Part shown: positions 34,503 to 43,882 of the stretch, piece by piece
Layout: each line of letters starts with the position of its first letter
How positions within the stretch are numbered: the first letter of the stretch is position 1
From: Bacillus sp. CH30_1T
GTDB taxonomy: Bacteria > Bacillota > Bacilli > Bacillales > Bacillaceae_B
Direction: 5' to 3'
NCBI RefSeq assembly: GCF_008364765.1
Contig: NZ_VTUY01000002.1
Coordinates: 374,501-438,500, forward strand
DNA length: 64,000 nucleotides
Notes under the pieces: generated by a model
Told to the model about the DNA's origin: nothing
What the model saw: only the letters and a program-made list of their open reading frames with translations
The model's database searches: none
Program-made: the position numbers and the translations under genes

Positions 34503-35498
34503 ATGAAAGATAATTTTTGGCATGAGTTGCCTCGGCCGTTTTTTGTTCTCGCACCGATGGAAGCCGTGACCGATGTCGTTTTCCGTCATGTCGTGAGTGA
34601 AGCGGCGAGACCTGACGTGTTTTTTACAGAGTTTACGAATACGGAAAGCTACTGCCATCCGAAAGGAAAAGACAGCGTACGCGGGCGTCTGACGTTCACT
34701 GCAGATGAACAGCCGATCGTCGCCCACATTTGGGGGGATAAGCCCGAATACTTCCGTGAAACGAGTATCGGTGTGGCTAAAATGGGCTTTCGCGGAATTG
34801 ATATCAATATGGGCTGCCCTGTGCACAATGTCGCAGCAAACGGGAAAGGCTCCGGCCTGATCCGCCGCCCGGATGTCGCAGCGGAAATCATCCAGGCAGC
34901 CAAAGCGGGAGGACTCCCAGTCAGTGTGAAAACCCGTCTCGGCTATACCAAAGTGGAGGAATGGCGCGACTGGCTGAAGCACCTATTGGAACAGGATATT
35001 GTCAATCTTTCCATCCATCTACGTACGAAAAAGGAAATGAGTGATGTCGATGCTCACTGGGAGCTGATTCCTGAGATCAAAAAACTCCGTGACGAAATCG
35101 CTCCTAATACACTTTTGACCATCAATGGCGACATTCCTGACCGCCAGAAGGGACTTGAACTTGCGGAGAAATACGGCGTTGATGGCATTATGATCGGACG
35201 GGGGATCTTCCATAACCCGTTTGCTTTCGAAAAAGAGAAGAAAGAGCACACCAGTCAAGAACTGCTCGATCTCCTGAGACTGCAGCTCGACCTTCATGAT
35301 AAATACTCCGAAGAACTCGAGCCAAGGCTATTCAAACCACTCCGCCGCTTCTTTAAGATTTACGTCCGCGGTTTCCGGGGAGCGAGTGAGCTGAGAAATC
35401 GTCTAATGGAATCAGAATCCACCGATGAAGTTCGGGCTCTGCTTGATGAGTATGCTGATGCAGTGAAAGATGAGGAAGGCTTTTCTGTGTCTAAGTAA
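34503..35498 (+). CDS. tRNA-dihydrouridine synthase (Dus family)
   Basis: A 331-residue FMN-dependent TIM-barrel enzyme that reduces uridines in the tRNA D-loop. It has the Dus start [16 protein letters not shown], the catalytic-Cys motif [20 protein letters not shown] (~95), and the phosphate-binding part [18 protein letters not shown]. The C-terminal helical domain ([13 protein letters not shown]) recalls DusC-type proteins. I chose ATG 34503 because the family starts near NFWxxLPRPF; the ATG at 34470 has no SD. Two similar hairpins flank it. Confidence 0.88.
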   Translation: MKDNFWHELPRPFFVLAPMEAVTDVVFRHVVSEAARPDVFFTEFTNTESYCHPKGKDSVRGRLTFTADEQPIVAHIWGDKPEYFRETSIGVAKMGFRGIDINMGCPVHNVAANGKGSGLIRRPDVAAEIIQAAKAGGLPVSVKTRLGYTKVEEWRDWLKHLLEQDIVNLSIHLRTKKEMSDVDAHWELIPEIKKLRDEIAPNTLLTINGDIPDRQKGLELAEKYGVDGIMIGRGIFHNPFAFEKEKKEHTSQELLDLLRLQLDLHDKYSEELEPRLFKPLRRFFKIYVRGFRGASELRNRLMESESTDEVRALLDEYADAVKDEEGFSVSK

Positions 35499-35513
35499 AG
35501 CCCATTTCTTTTG

Positions 35514-35571
35514 AGAAAAGGGGTCAGACCTCCAGTGAGCATTAACTTACTGGCGGTCTGACCCCTTTTTC
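35514..35571. repeat. GGTCAGACC-type long hairpin, copy 2 (also dus terminator)
   Basis: A stem GGGGTCAGACC/GGTCTGACCCC with an inner CCAGTGAG/CTTACTGG stem, followed by CTTTTT. It starts 15 bp after the dus stop, so it probably ends the transcript. It shares the TTACTGGCGG-CTGACCC arm with copy 1 upstream of the gene. Confidence 0.7.
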
Positions 35572-35614
35572 CCTTATTTAAACTTTTATTGCCTTTTTAC
35601 AATTTAACTGATTC

Positions 35615-35803
35615 CTAAACCACTCTATGTTCCTTTTTGCTATCAGAACTTTTGGATGACCATATTACTATTGCGATACCTAGCATTAAGAGGAAAATTC
35701 CTAACCAAGAAGTTAAGCTTAAGTATTCGCCTAATATGAAAACTCCTAATAATGCTGCCGTTAATGGTTCTAAAAAAAGTTGTAATAAAGAATTGGAAAA
35801 ATA
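35615..35803 (-). pseudogene. EamA/DMT-family transporter remnant (C-terminus only)
   Basis: The minus strand encodes LLQLFLEPLTAALLGVFILG, then EYLSLTSWLGIFLLMLGIAIVIW and a Lys/Ser tail with a stop at 35615. This is the last span pair of an EamA-type drug/metabolite exporter (LEPLTAALLGxxxLGE). The rest of the gene is missing; upstream sequence is unrelated. Confidence 0.65.
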
Positions 35804-35874
35804 GGGGGCGAGGATTGATTTATATCTTGTTTAGCATTTCTTTTTGATAACAACTTCAACCCTCTGTTTTACCA

Positions 35875-36354
35875 CTATTTGTGGTACGGTTCACCCCGAT
35901 TAATCCGAAACGCCCGATAAATCTGCTCCACCAGAATCAACCGCATCAATTGATGGGGAAAGGTCATCTTTGAAAAAGAAAGGGTCTCATTGGATCTCTT
36001 GATCACATCATCACTCAATCCAAGTGATCCACCGATAACAAACGCCACTTTGCTTTTCCCGTACGTAGCTAGCTTGTCCAGATTATCGGCAAGATCTTCC
36101 GATGAGCGCATCTTGCCTTGGATTGCAAGGGCAATGACATGGTGATCAGGGGAGATCTTAGCCAGGATCCGTTCGCCTTCTCTATTCTTCACTTGCTCCA
36201 TTTCAGATTCACTCAACACTTCCGGAGCTTTTTCGTCGGCAAGCTCGACGATTTCTATCTTTGCATAAGCTCCTAATCGCTTTACATATTCACCTATTCC
36301 TTGCCTTAAATATTTCTCTTTTAATTTACCAACCGTTACAATGGTGATATTCAC
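35875..36354 (-). CDS. rlmH: RlmH, 23S rRNA pseudouridine-1915 N3-methyltransferase
   Basis: A 159-residue SPOUT methyltransferase that acts on the pseudouridine in helix 69 of 23S rRNA in 70S ribosomes. Family marks: [18 protein letters not shown] at the start, [13 protein letters not shown] (SAM-binding knot), and the C-terminus [14 protein letters not shown]. The GTG at 36354 gives the family N-terminus; an upstream GTG at 36363 is in frame. It is close to the origin, as in B. subtilis. Confidence 0.97.
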   Translation of the reverse strand: MNITIVTVGKLKEKYLRQGIGEYVKRLGAYAKIEIVELADEKAPEVLSESEMEQVKNREGERILAKISPDHHVIALAIQGKMRSSEDLADNLDKLATYGKSKVAFVIGGSLGLSDDVIKRSNETLSFSKMTFPHQLMRLILVEQIYRAFRINRGEPYHK

Positions 36355-36448
36355 TATCCACACTCACTTTACAAACAATTTACAAACACGTTATCCACAG
36401 ACTTTATCCACATATCCACAAAACCAATCCACATATCGTATGAGAATA

Positions 36449-36607
36449 TTAGTTCGCCACTATATATATTGCGTTATTCCCACAATATTCACAAGTTGTG
36501 GATAACTTCTTTTCTTCAGAAAGCTCAGTCAGTTGAGGCGCTACCTCATGCTCATCGACGACAATATCCATGGCTAATTCTACATGCTCTAAGCAGCAGT
36601 AAATCAT
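36449..36607 (-). CDS. yyzF: YyzF-like CxxH/CxxC small protein, 52 aa
   Basis: An ATG at 36607, preceded by GGAGGAAACGCC, opens a 52-codon frame beginning MIYCCLEHVELAMD and containing CEYCGNNAIY near the C-terminus. The CxxH and CxxC pairs suggest a zinc site. This is the CxxH/CxxC family found between htrA and rlmH in Bacillus. The function is unknown. Confidence 0.88.
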   Translation of the reverse strand: MIYCCLEHVELAMDIVVDEHEVAPQLTELSEEKKLSTTCEYCGNNAIYIVAN

Positions 36608-36677
36608 GGCGTTTCCTCCTAATCTTCGGTTAAATTTTAGAGTATATACTTATCCACAGTTATCATATCATGTAAAG

Positions 36678-36714
36678 AAAAAGCAGGAAAGGGCACCTGG
36701 CCTTCCTGCTTTTC
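36678..36714 (-). terminator. Terminator of htrA
   Basis: A stem of AAAAGCAGGAAGG and CCTTTCCTGCTTTTT on the minus strand with following T-run, about 15 bp after the htrA stop. Confidence 0.82.
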
Positions 36715-36727
36715 GCTTATCCACATT

Positions 36728-37969
36728 CTATAATCGGGATTCGTCAGTCAGTTTCATGGATACTTCTTTCTTTTCCCCGTTTCGATAGAGCGTGACTTTC
36801 ATTTGATCGTTTACGTTTTTTTTGTTATATAGATGCTTTCTTAATTCAATGACATTTTCAATTTTCTCTCCGTCAAGCTCAGTAATCACATCCAGCTCTT
36901 GTAAGCCGGCCTGGGCAGCTGGAGAATTGGGAACGGTTTGTCTGATCATGACACCATAATTGATTTCTTTCGGAAGCTTCAACGTTTCCTGCTGATGATA
37001 GGCAGAAATTTTATTCACATCCTCCAGAGTCACACCCATTGCAGGACGCTTGACCTCACCGTACTGCTCAAGGTCTTCAATAATCGGCTGAGCATAGTTG
37101 ATCGGGATGGCAAGTCCGATCCCTTCAACTGCACTCTGTGCGATTTTCATGGAGTTGATTCCAATTAACTGACCGGAAATATTAATGAGGGCTCCACCAC
37201 TGTTCCCTGGGTTGATGGCTGCATCGGTTTGGAGAACTTCTGCATTCCAATCTTCCATTCCATCCTGATTTATATCGACCGGAATCGTTCTCTCTACACC
37301 TGAAACAACCCCCTGTGTGACGGAACCGGAAAATTGCAGTCCAAGCGGGTTACCAATCGCAATAACAGGTTCACCCGCTTTAAGCTTATCAGAATTTCCA
37401 AACTCGGCAATGTCATCTTTCTTGATTTTGCTTCCATCGATTTCGATTACAGCGAGGTCTGTCCAAATATCCGCACCACGCATTTCAGCAGGTACCTTGG
37501 TCCCATCCGCAAGCGTCACTTCCAGCTGATCTGCTCCTTCTACCACGTGATTATTGGTCACAATATAGACTTTATTGCCTTCTTTCTTATACATTACCCC
37601 GGATCCTGTACCCGCCTGTTGATCCTGTGTTTGTCCTTCACCCTGTCCCCAGAAGCTTTGAGATTGAATGTTCGTGATTCCTACAACAGAATCTCCGGAT
37701 TTCTCAACGGCTTTCGTCACATCCGTTGTCACATCGACAGAAACACTTTGAGTAGCACCATTATGATACGCATCATCCGTTTCTTTCAGGTCCTCGTCGG
37801 GTTGAATTGAATATGGTAAGATGTCTAAGTTGGTTAACTGAGGAATCGCCACAATGACCAATATGGCTCCCAGTACCACTCCCATTAGCCCTGCAAGGAA
37901 CATTCCTCCCCGATTGCCCTTTTGCCTGCTTCTGCTTCCAGAATTATGATCTGAATCATAGTATCCCAT
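36728..37969 (-). CDS. htrA: HtrA/DegP-type membrane serine protease
   Basis: A 413-residue protease. It has a short cytosolic N-terminus, one membrane span (~22-45, MFLAGLMGVVLGAILVIVAI), a trypsin-like domain with the triad His in VTNNHVVEGAD, Asp in WTDLAVIEID and Ser in NPGNSGGAL, and a C-terminal PDZ domain (~300-405). It degrades or refolds damaged proteins outside the membrane. In B. subtilis the gene at this place is yyxA/htrC. The SD AGAAAGGATGA precedes the ATG. A terminator separates it from walJ. Confidence 0.95.
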   Translation of the reverse strand: MGYYDSDHNSGSRSRQKGNRGGMFLAGLMGVVLGAILVIVAIPQLTNLDILPYSIQPDEDLKETDDAYHNGATQSVSVDVTTDVTKAVEKSGDSVVGITNIQSQSFWGQGEGQTQDQQAGTGSGVMYKKEGNKVYIVTNNHVVEGADQLEVTLADGTKVPAEMRGADIWTDLAVIEIDGSKIKKDDIAEFGNSDKLKAGEPVIAIGNPLGLQFSGSVTQGVVSGVERTIPVDINQDGMEDWNAEVLQTDAAINPGNSGGALINISGQLIGINSMKIAQSAVEGIGLAIPINYAQPIIEDLEQYGEVKRPAMGVTLEDVNKISAYHQQETLKLPKEINYGVMIRQTVPNSPAAQAGLQELDVITELDGEKIENVIELRKHLYNKKNVNDQMKVTLYRNGEKKEVSMKLTDESRL

Positions 37970-38110
37970 CTAACTTCATCCTTTCTGCCAACTATTCCTT
38001 TTGTTATTTTATCTTTACAAGCATGATTATAGTCAGATTAAATTAAAAAATGATGAAAAAAGTGTAAGAATTTCATATACTTACTGGATATGTAAATACA
38101 AAAAGAAGAC

Positions 38111-38143
38111 AAAAAAAGGTGAAGACATCAGCCCTCACCTTCT
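38111..38143 (-). terminator. Terminator after walJ
   Basis: A stem AAGGTGA/TCACCTT (12-base loop) followed by a T-run on the minus strand. It ends the walRK-yycHI-walJ transcript before htrA. Confidence 0.75.
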
Positions 38144-38183
38144 TCATACCTTCAAAAGAAAAATCGCAAACATTTGAATCGGT

Positions 38184-38978
38184 TTAAATCGCAACTAAAG
38201 GTGTTGGTACTTTAGGGTCCGTATCAAATAAATCAATTTGTTCTCCTACTACTATTCCTTGTGACTCGAGTGTTTGCGTCACACTCATTCTGGCTAGATC
38301 TTTCATATTGTTATCCAGGCTCAAATGGGCCAGGTAAATCCCTTTAGTATTATCACCCATCACTTCACTCATGGCAATGGCAGCATCCTCATTAGAAACA
38401 TGTCCATAATCACCAAGAATTCGACGCTTTATATTCCACGGATACCGGCACATTCGGAGCATGCCCACATCATGATTACTTTCAAATACATACGCATCGG
38501 CATTGGAAATGATCCCTTTCATCCGATCACTTACATATCCCGTGTCCGTTACCAGAACAAGCTTTTTCTCTCCCTGGTGGAAAATATAGAACATTGGCTC
38601 TGCCGCATCATGTGAAACCCCGAAGGACTCAATGCTCAATCCTCCAAAGTGCTTGGCTGTTTCCATATCAAACGAAAACTTCTGTTCCGTATCTATTTTC
38701 CCTACTAACCCGTCCATGGCATTCCATGTCTTATCGTTGGCATAGATAGGAAGCTTGTACTTTCTCGCAAGCACACCGATTCCCTTAATATGATCACTAT
38801 GCTCGTGGGTAACAAGAATACCCGATAAATCTTCTATCTTTCGATCAATCTGACTGAACAGTCCTTCCATCTGCTTCCCGCTCAATCCTGCATCGACAAG
38901 AAAGGAATGCTCTTCCGTCTCCACAAATATCGCATTTCCTGTACTGCCACTGGCAAGCACACTAAAATGCATGGTCAT
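38184..38978 (-). CDS. walJ: WalJ/YycJ metallo-beta-lactamase-fold nuclease
   Basis: A 264-residue MBL-fold hydrolase. The metal motif is [10 protein letters not shown] (HxHxDH, ~60); others are [16 protein letters not shown] and LAHLSLDNN. It is the last gene of the walRK operon and is thought to be a nuclease with a role in coordinating cell division with DNA replication. The ATG at 38978 matches the family start ([16 protein letters not shown]); GTG at 38987 is in frame but less likely. It overlaps the end of yycI by a small gap or a few bases. Confidence 0.93.
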   Translation of the reverse strand: MTMHFSVLASGSTGNAIFVETEEHSFLVDAGLSGKQMEGLFSQIDRKIEDLSGILVTHEHSDHIKGIGVLARKYKLPIYANDKTWNAMDGLVGKIDTEQKFSFDMETAKHFGGLSIESFGVSHDAAEPMFYIFHQGEKKLVLVTDTGYVSDRMKGIISNADAYVFESNHDVGMLRMCRYPWNIKRRILGDYGHVSNEDAAIAMSEVMGDNTKGIYLAHLSLDNNMKDLARMSVTQTLESQGIVVGEQIDLFDTDPKVPTPLVAI

Positions 38979-38983
38979 ATCTC

Positions 38984-39793
38984 TCACTCCATTGTTTCTT
39001 TTTCTGGTTTGGTCACTTCGAAAATCTGTCCTTCAACTGCATTAATAAATAGGTCTTCCTTATTATCACCTGATTCAACAACAAAGTGCCAAGTTGGTGC
39101 CAAGACTTGGGATTCTTCACGCGATAAAAAAGTATAGTATCCCAGTTCAGGTGTTTTGATCGTACTGCCCGTGCTTATCTTATGATTGGTCCACAAAACC
39201 TGAAGAGCTTGAAGAGGAGTAAGCAGGCTTTTCTTTTCCCCGCTTAATTCTTCTAAATCCTCAAGCAGTGTTTGTTTGTAAGAGACGATATCACTTTCTT
39301 TATTTAGAATAAGGATCACTTTACCATTTGAATTGTTAAAAATCTGTCTGTCCTTATACGTCTGATAGTAAATAATCGTTTGTTCATCTTCATTATAATT
39401 CCAGAAGCTGTACTTTTCACCGCCTACGACCTGATTTTTCATAAAATCGTTTAATTCATCAGGTGAAAACTTTTCACTTATGGGATATGGCTCTTCTAAC
39501 GTTGAATGAATTGTATTATCCGTGACGACACTGACATCTTGATTTTTCAACTTTTCAATTTCCTTCTCCGTGAACATTTTCGTTTTTGCACTTATATAGG
39601 CTTCTTTCATTGATTCCTTTGAAAGATTTTTTGGATAATCAATTTTATCAGTCTTTAATTGCTCTTCAAAGGTAACTTGACTTAACGTTTCTGGATTACT
39701 TTCAGAAACTTTGTTAACGAACAACGACATTAAAAAGATATCTAAAATAAGAAAGACAATAATAAAAATGCTCTTCGTTTTACTCCAGTCCAA
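38984..39793 (-). CDS. yycI: YycI, negative regulator of WalK
   Basis: A 269-residue protein with an N-terminal membrane anchor ([20 protein letters not shown]) and an extracytoplasmic domain. YycI and YycH bind WalK outside the membrane and tune its activity. The start is TTG at 39793 behind AGGAGGGG, which gives the family N-terminus; this makes a 14-base overlap with yycH. Longer in-frame starts lie inside yycH and have no SD. Confidence 0.93.
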   Translation of the reverse strand: MDWSKTKSIFIIVFLILDIFLMSLFVNKVSESNPETLSQVTFEEQLKTDKIDYPKNLSKESMKEAYISAKTKMFTEKEIEKLKNQDVSVVTDNTIHSTLEEPYPISEKFSPDELNDFMKNQVVGGEKYSFWNYNEDEQTIIYYQTYKDRQIFNNSNGKVILILNKESDIVSYKQTLLEDLEELSGEKKSLLTPLQALQVLWTNHKISTGSTIKTPELGYYTFLSREESQVLAPTWHFVVESGDNKEDLFINAVEGQIFEVTKPEKETME

Positions 39794-41132
39794 TTCCAAG
39801 CCCCTCCTGTTCTTCCAAAGGTAGGCGTAACCAATTACCATCGTATTTATAATACCAGGAAGGTTCAAATACAAGGAATTTTCTATTCGATTCATTAGTA
39901 TCTCTAGTCATCTTATATCCGACAATGACATCTTCTACATACTCCAGGTTGATCGTATCATCCTTTGCCAAAAGATATAAAACGGTAGATCCGGATGGCA
40001 ATCTCACCTCATTTACACTATCAAACCGCAGATCATAATCTAATTTAAAGTACGGACGATTGTACTCGTTAATCGACTCCTGACCCATGATTTGAGAAAT
40101 TTCAGCCATCCCATTTTCATTAAAAACAGGATAATTTTGCACAAATAGCCGATAGACAATTTTATTCTCAAGAGGGCTGATCGAGAAGAATTGATATTGA
40201 TCGGTCCAGCCACCATGATCATTCACAAACTCCATGCTTTTTTGAAGCAGCTCTGTCGCAGATGATCCTCCATTTTTTTCTTCTGATGGATTCACATAAG
40301 ACAACGTGTTATGTTCTTTATTCGTTTTTAATAAACTATATACATTTGTAAATTTTTCGCCCTGCTCTGTAAATCCCTTATCTACACTATTGGGGTCACT
40401 AAACAGTGCTTGAACATATTCTTCGGGGGAATCAAGGTCCGAATAATATCTATAGCTGATATAATCCTCAGCATCTTTGGGCAGAAATATCGTTTTTTTA
40501 TTATTTAATGGCTGCTCTATATATTCATCAAAATTATAAACGGCTTTTTGAACAAAGCTCTTTTCGAAAGCTTCTAAACTAGCACGGTCTACCCGGCTTT
40601 CATAAAATTTCTTTTCTCCTTCTTCATATAAAACAAAATATACGGAACCTGTATCTGAACCGTTATTATTCAGGTCGATAATGATTCGGTTAAATGATCC
40701 GTTCAGGGTGTTTTTCTCCTCTAATTTTAACACTTGACTATAAATAGAGAGTGGAACATTGTCTGGGAAAACAATTTCTACCTTTTTCTCACCGTGTATA
40801 ACAGATTTGATTTCTGACATATTATACTCTCTTGAAAGATCTTTCATATCAAACAATGTCCAGGTTCTTAATTGTTCAATAACCTTATTGATTTCGAATT
40901 CATCCGAAGTCCCGACTGTCTTACTTCCTGAATGATAGAAAAGTTTAAACGGTTTGATTAGAACGCTGTTCAGTTCATTCTCAGGTATCTTGTCTCCCAC
41001 GGCAACTTCGTAAGCTTCATCTTTATTAATCGTATCGTACCCTGGTTGATACGTCCAAAGATTGAAGGTAAGAAATATACTTATGAATACGAGCAGCGTT
41101 AGAATTATCGATTTAATTTTTTCGTAATTCAT
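39780..41132 (-). CDS. yycH: YycH, negative regulator of WalK
   Basis: A 450-residue protein with a membrane anchor at ~8-28 (SIILTLLVFISIFLTFNLW) and a large extracytoplasmic part. With YycI it controls WalK. The ATG at 41132 overlaps the walK stop (ATGA), a typical coupled start; an in-frame TTG at 41138 has AGAGG in a good place, so the start could be two codons earlier. Confidence 0.93.
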   Translation of the reverse strand: MNYEKIKSIILTLLVFISIFLTFNLWTYQPGYDTINKDEAYEVAVGDKIPENELNSVLIKPFKLFYHSGSKTVGTSDEFEINKVIEQLRTWTLFDMKDLSREYNMSEIKSVIHGEKKVEIVFPDNVPLSIYSQVLKLEEKNTLNGSFNRIIIDLNNNGSDTGSVYFVLYEEGEKKFYESRVDRASLEAFEKSFVQKAVYNFDEYIEQPLNNKKTIFLPKDAEDYISYRYYSDLDSPEEYVQALFSDPNSVDKGFTEQGEKFTNVYSLLKTNKEHNTLSYVNPSEEKNGGSSATELLQKSMEFVNDHGGWTDQYQFFSISPLENKIVYRLFVQNYPVFNENGMAEISQIMGQESINEYNRPYFKLDYDLRFDSVNEVRLPSGSTVLYLLAKDDTINLEYVEDVIVGYKMTRDTNESNRKFLVFEPSWYYKYDGNWLRLPLEEQEGLGIGLE

Positions 41133-42952
41133 GACCAATCATCCTCTTGAGTGGAATCATATGGGAGAGTGAATGTGATGGTGGTTCCTTTTCCTTCAGT
41201 ACTTGTCGCCCATACGTCACCACCATGTGCTGAAATCATCTCTTTTGCTATGGCAAGACCAAGTCCTGTGCCACCCATTTGTCTTGTTCTGGCTTTATCG
41301 ACACGATAGAAACGCTCAAATATTTTCTCCAGATTTTCTTTCGGGATCCCTAATCCTTGATCTGATACACTGATTTCAATATATCCGTTCTTTTCTATGG
41401 TTTTAAATGTAATGGTTCCGCCCTCTGGTGAATATTTCAAAGCGTTCGAAATGATGTTATCCAAAACCTGTGTGATTTTATCCTGATCCACTTCCACAAA
41501 CATTGCTTTGTCTGGTAAGAAACGGTTAAAGGTCACATTGACATTCTTAGTCATTTCAAATCGATCAATGATTTTATTGAAAAAGAGAATGAAATCAACC
41601 CAATCTTTATTAAAACGATAGTCTTTACTATCCATTTTCGATAATTGAAGAAGATCATTTACTAACCGAATCATTCTCTCCGTCTCATTTTGAGTAACAT
41701 CAAGGAATTGAGGTGCGATGTTTTCATCTTGCCATGCCCCTTCTGCTAATGCCTCTAAGTAACTCCTCATCGTTGTAAGCGGAGTACGAAGTTCGTGGGA
41801 CACATTTGCAACAAATTCCCGTCTCTCTAAATCAATTTTCTCCTGCTCCGTAATATCATGTAACACCGTTATCAGACCGTTCACAAACCCGGTCTCTTTT
41901 TGAATAATGGAGAAATTCGCCCGTAAGATATAAGGTTTTTCTTTAGTACTGTAATCTAAAATGATCGAATCCTGTTCATTGGACAGATCATCAAACGTGT
42001 ATTCCTCATCCAATCCCAGTAAGGATACAATGGGTTGAGAAACGACTGTTTCACGTGAAACATTCAGCATATCCGCTGCAGGATCATTAATCAGAATGAC
42101 CCGTCCTTTTCGATCTGTTGCAATGACACCATCGGTCATATAGGAAAGCACGGAAGAAAGCTTTCTTCTCTCGCCCTCCGTCGTAGCTTGGGCTTCTTGA
42201 AGACGTTTGGTCAAATTATTGAATGTAATCGCAAGCTGACCTATTTCATCGTACCCGTAGACCTTTACTTTTCTGGAAAAGTTCCCTTTTGCCATAGCGA
42301 GTGCTTGTTTTCTCATATCAGATATCGGCCTTGTCACGGTTTGAGCCAATAACACACCCAAAATCGCTGTTATGACCAGGGCAATTAAGGTGCCATTCGT
42401 AAAAATCTTGTTGATTTCATTCATTTGGTCATAAACCGATTCAATTTCACCGACAAGATAAATAGCACCAATGACTTCTTCATTTGAAGTTATTGGTGCT
42501 GTATACACCCAGATTCGATCTCTCGTTTTATCATCAAGATAGATATCCTCATGACCTAAACCTACAGCGAGGGCTCTTTTAACCTCTTTCTCCCCACTAA
42601 CCTGACCAACTAGACTCTGATTATTTGGGTCTGAGGTGCCAATAATTTTGCTTCTATCATTAATCACTCGAATTTCGGATATATCAGATGTTTGACTATC
42701 ATCTAATACTCTCCCGATATCCTCTTCGAGTGTGGGATCATCTTCACTCCGTTTCTTTACTATTTCTTCACGAATTGTATACTCTAATAATTCCACTCTA
42801 TTTTTAATAGAAGTTTGGAAATTATCGACGAGCTTCTCTTCTAAGGCCCTTACAAAATATACACCGATAATCTGCATGGCGAGAAGAATGAGCAGAACAT
42901 AAATCAAAACGAATTTCAGATGTATGGAACGGGTTAAACCAACTTTCTTCAT
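41129..42952 (-). CDS. walK: WalK, essential cell-wall sensor histidine kinase
   Basis: A 607-residue kinase with membrane spans at ~12-33 and ~185-207 around an extracytoplasmic sensor, then HAMP, PAS (~265-370), HisKA with the phospho-acceptor in VSHELRTPLTTM (~385), and HATPase_c with NALKYSPEGG and DQGLGIPKE. WalK-WalR controls autolysins and wall metabolism and is essential in Bacillus. The gene is full length and six bases after walR. Confidence 0.98.
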   Translation of the reverse strand: MKKVGLTRSIHLKFVLIYVLLILLAMQIIGVYFVRALEEKLVDNFQTSIKNRVELLEYTIREEIVKKRSEDDPTLEEDIGRVLDDSQTSDISEIRVINDRSKIIGTSDPNNQSLVGQVSGEKEVKRALAVGLGHEDIYLDDKTRDRIWVYTAPITSNEEVIGAIYLVGEIESVYDQMNEINKIFTNGTLIALVITAILGVLLAQTVTRPISDMRKQALAMAKGNFSRKVKVYGYDEIGQLAITFNNLTKRLQEAQATTEGERRKLSSVLSYMTDGVIATDRKGRVILINDPAADMLNVSRETVVSQPIVSLLGLDEEYTFDDLSNEQDSIILDYSTKEKPYILRANFSIIQKETGFVNGLITVLHDITEQEKIDLERREFVANVSHELRTPLTTMRSYLEALAEGAWQDENIAPQFLDVTQNETERMIRLVNDLLQLSKMDSKDYRFNKDWVDFILFFNKIIDRFEMTKNVNVTFNRFLPDKAMFVEVDQDKITQVLDNIISNALKYSPEGGTITFKTIEKNGYIEISVSDQGLGIPKENLEKIFERFYRVDKARTRQMGGTGLGLAIAKEMISAHGGDVWATSTEGKGTTITFTLPYDSTQEDDWS

Positions 42953-42958
42953 TACAAA

Positions 42959-43666
42959 TTACTCCTGTTCAGGATTTCGTAAGTAATAACCGACTCCTCT
43001 ACGTGTTACGATCCAGGTAGGGTGACTTGGGTTGTCTTCAATTTTCTCACGAAGACGTCTGACGGTAACATCGACCGTACGTACATCTCCGTAGTAATCA
43101 TAACCCCAAACAGTCTGAAGCAAATGTTCACGGGTCATCACTTGTCCAATATGCTTCGCTAAGTAATGAAGAAGCTCAAACTCACGATGTGTCAGCTCAA
43201 TCGTTTCTCCTCTTTTAGAAACAACATACGCATCCGGATGGATGGTTAAAGAACCTACCGTAATTTCATTGTTCTCATCTTCAGCATTTTGCTGTGCCCC
43301 TTGCTGATGGCGTCGCAGATTAGCTTTCACACGGGCAATCAATTCACGTGTACTAAAAGGTTTCGTTACATAATCATCAGCACCCAGTTCTAATCCCAGT
43401 ACCTTATCAATTTCAGAGTCTTTCGCTGTCAGCATAATGATAGGCATTTCATACTTCTTCCTGATTTCACGGCAAACTTCCATTCCATCACGATTCGGAA
43501 GCATAATATCAAGAAGAACAAGATCAGGCTTGATTTCTTCAGCCATCTTGACGGCTTCGTCTCCATCATACGCACAATGTACTTCATAACCTTCTTTTTT
43601 CAAATTAAACTGTAGTATATCTGCAATTGGTTTCTCATCGTCAACGACTAATATTTTCTTCTCCAT
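42959..43666 (-). CDS. walR: WalR, essential cell-wall response regulator
   Basis: A 235-residue OmpR-type regulator. The receiver has the acidic pair VVDDEKP, phosphorylated Asp in [13 protein letters not shown] (~53) and Lys in YVTKPF; the C-terminal winged helix includes the recognition part [16 protein letters not shown]. It binds pairs of TGTWAH hexamers in promoters of wall hydrolase genes. A strong SD AAAGGAGAT precedes the ATG. It is the first gene of the operon, preceded by about 160 bp that hold its promoter and the terminator of the M23 gene. Confidence 0.98.
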   Translation of the reverse strand: MEKKILVVDDEKPIADILQFNLKKEGYEVHCAYDGDEAVKMAEEIKPDLVLLDIMLPNRDGMEVCREIRKKYEMPIIMLTAKDSEIDKVLGLELGADDYVTKPFSTRELIARVKANLRRHQQGAQQNAEDENNEITVGSLTIHPDAYVVSKRGETIELTHREFELLHYLAKHIGQVMTREHLLQTVWGYDYYGDVRTVDVTVRRLREKIEDNPSHPTWIVTRRGVGYYLRNPEQE

Positions 43667-43823
43667 GTCAATTGATCTCCTTTAGAAAAAAGTAATGTAT
43701 CATATAAAGTTGTGATTAGTATAGGATTCTTCCTTTAAATTTATCACTATCTCCATATTAATTCATCTTTAACTCTATCATAACCTTTATTTCATTTCTT
43801 TTTGACTACAATCTAAATATAAC

Positions 43824-43860
43824 AAAGGGGACTGACAAATAAAATGATTGTGTCAGTCCC
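43824..43860 (-). terminator. Terminator of the M23 peptidase gene
   Basis: A 10-bp stem (GGGACTGACA/TGTCAGTCCC, 13-base loop) followed by CTTTGTT on the minus strand, 23 bp after the stop. Confidence 0.75.
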
Positions 43861-43882
43861 ATGATTGATTACCTATATACAA

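Noticed and set aside
34479..34982. Minus-strand protein of 167 aa
   Set aside because: It lies wholly opposite the dihydrouridine synthase gene and has no SD.
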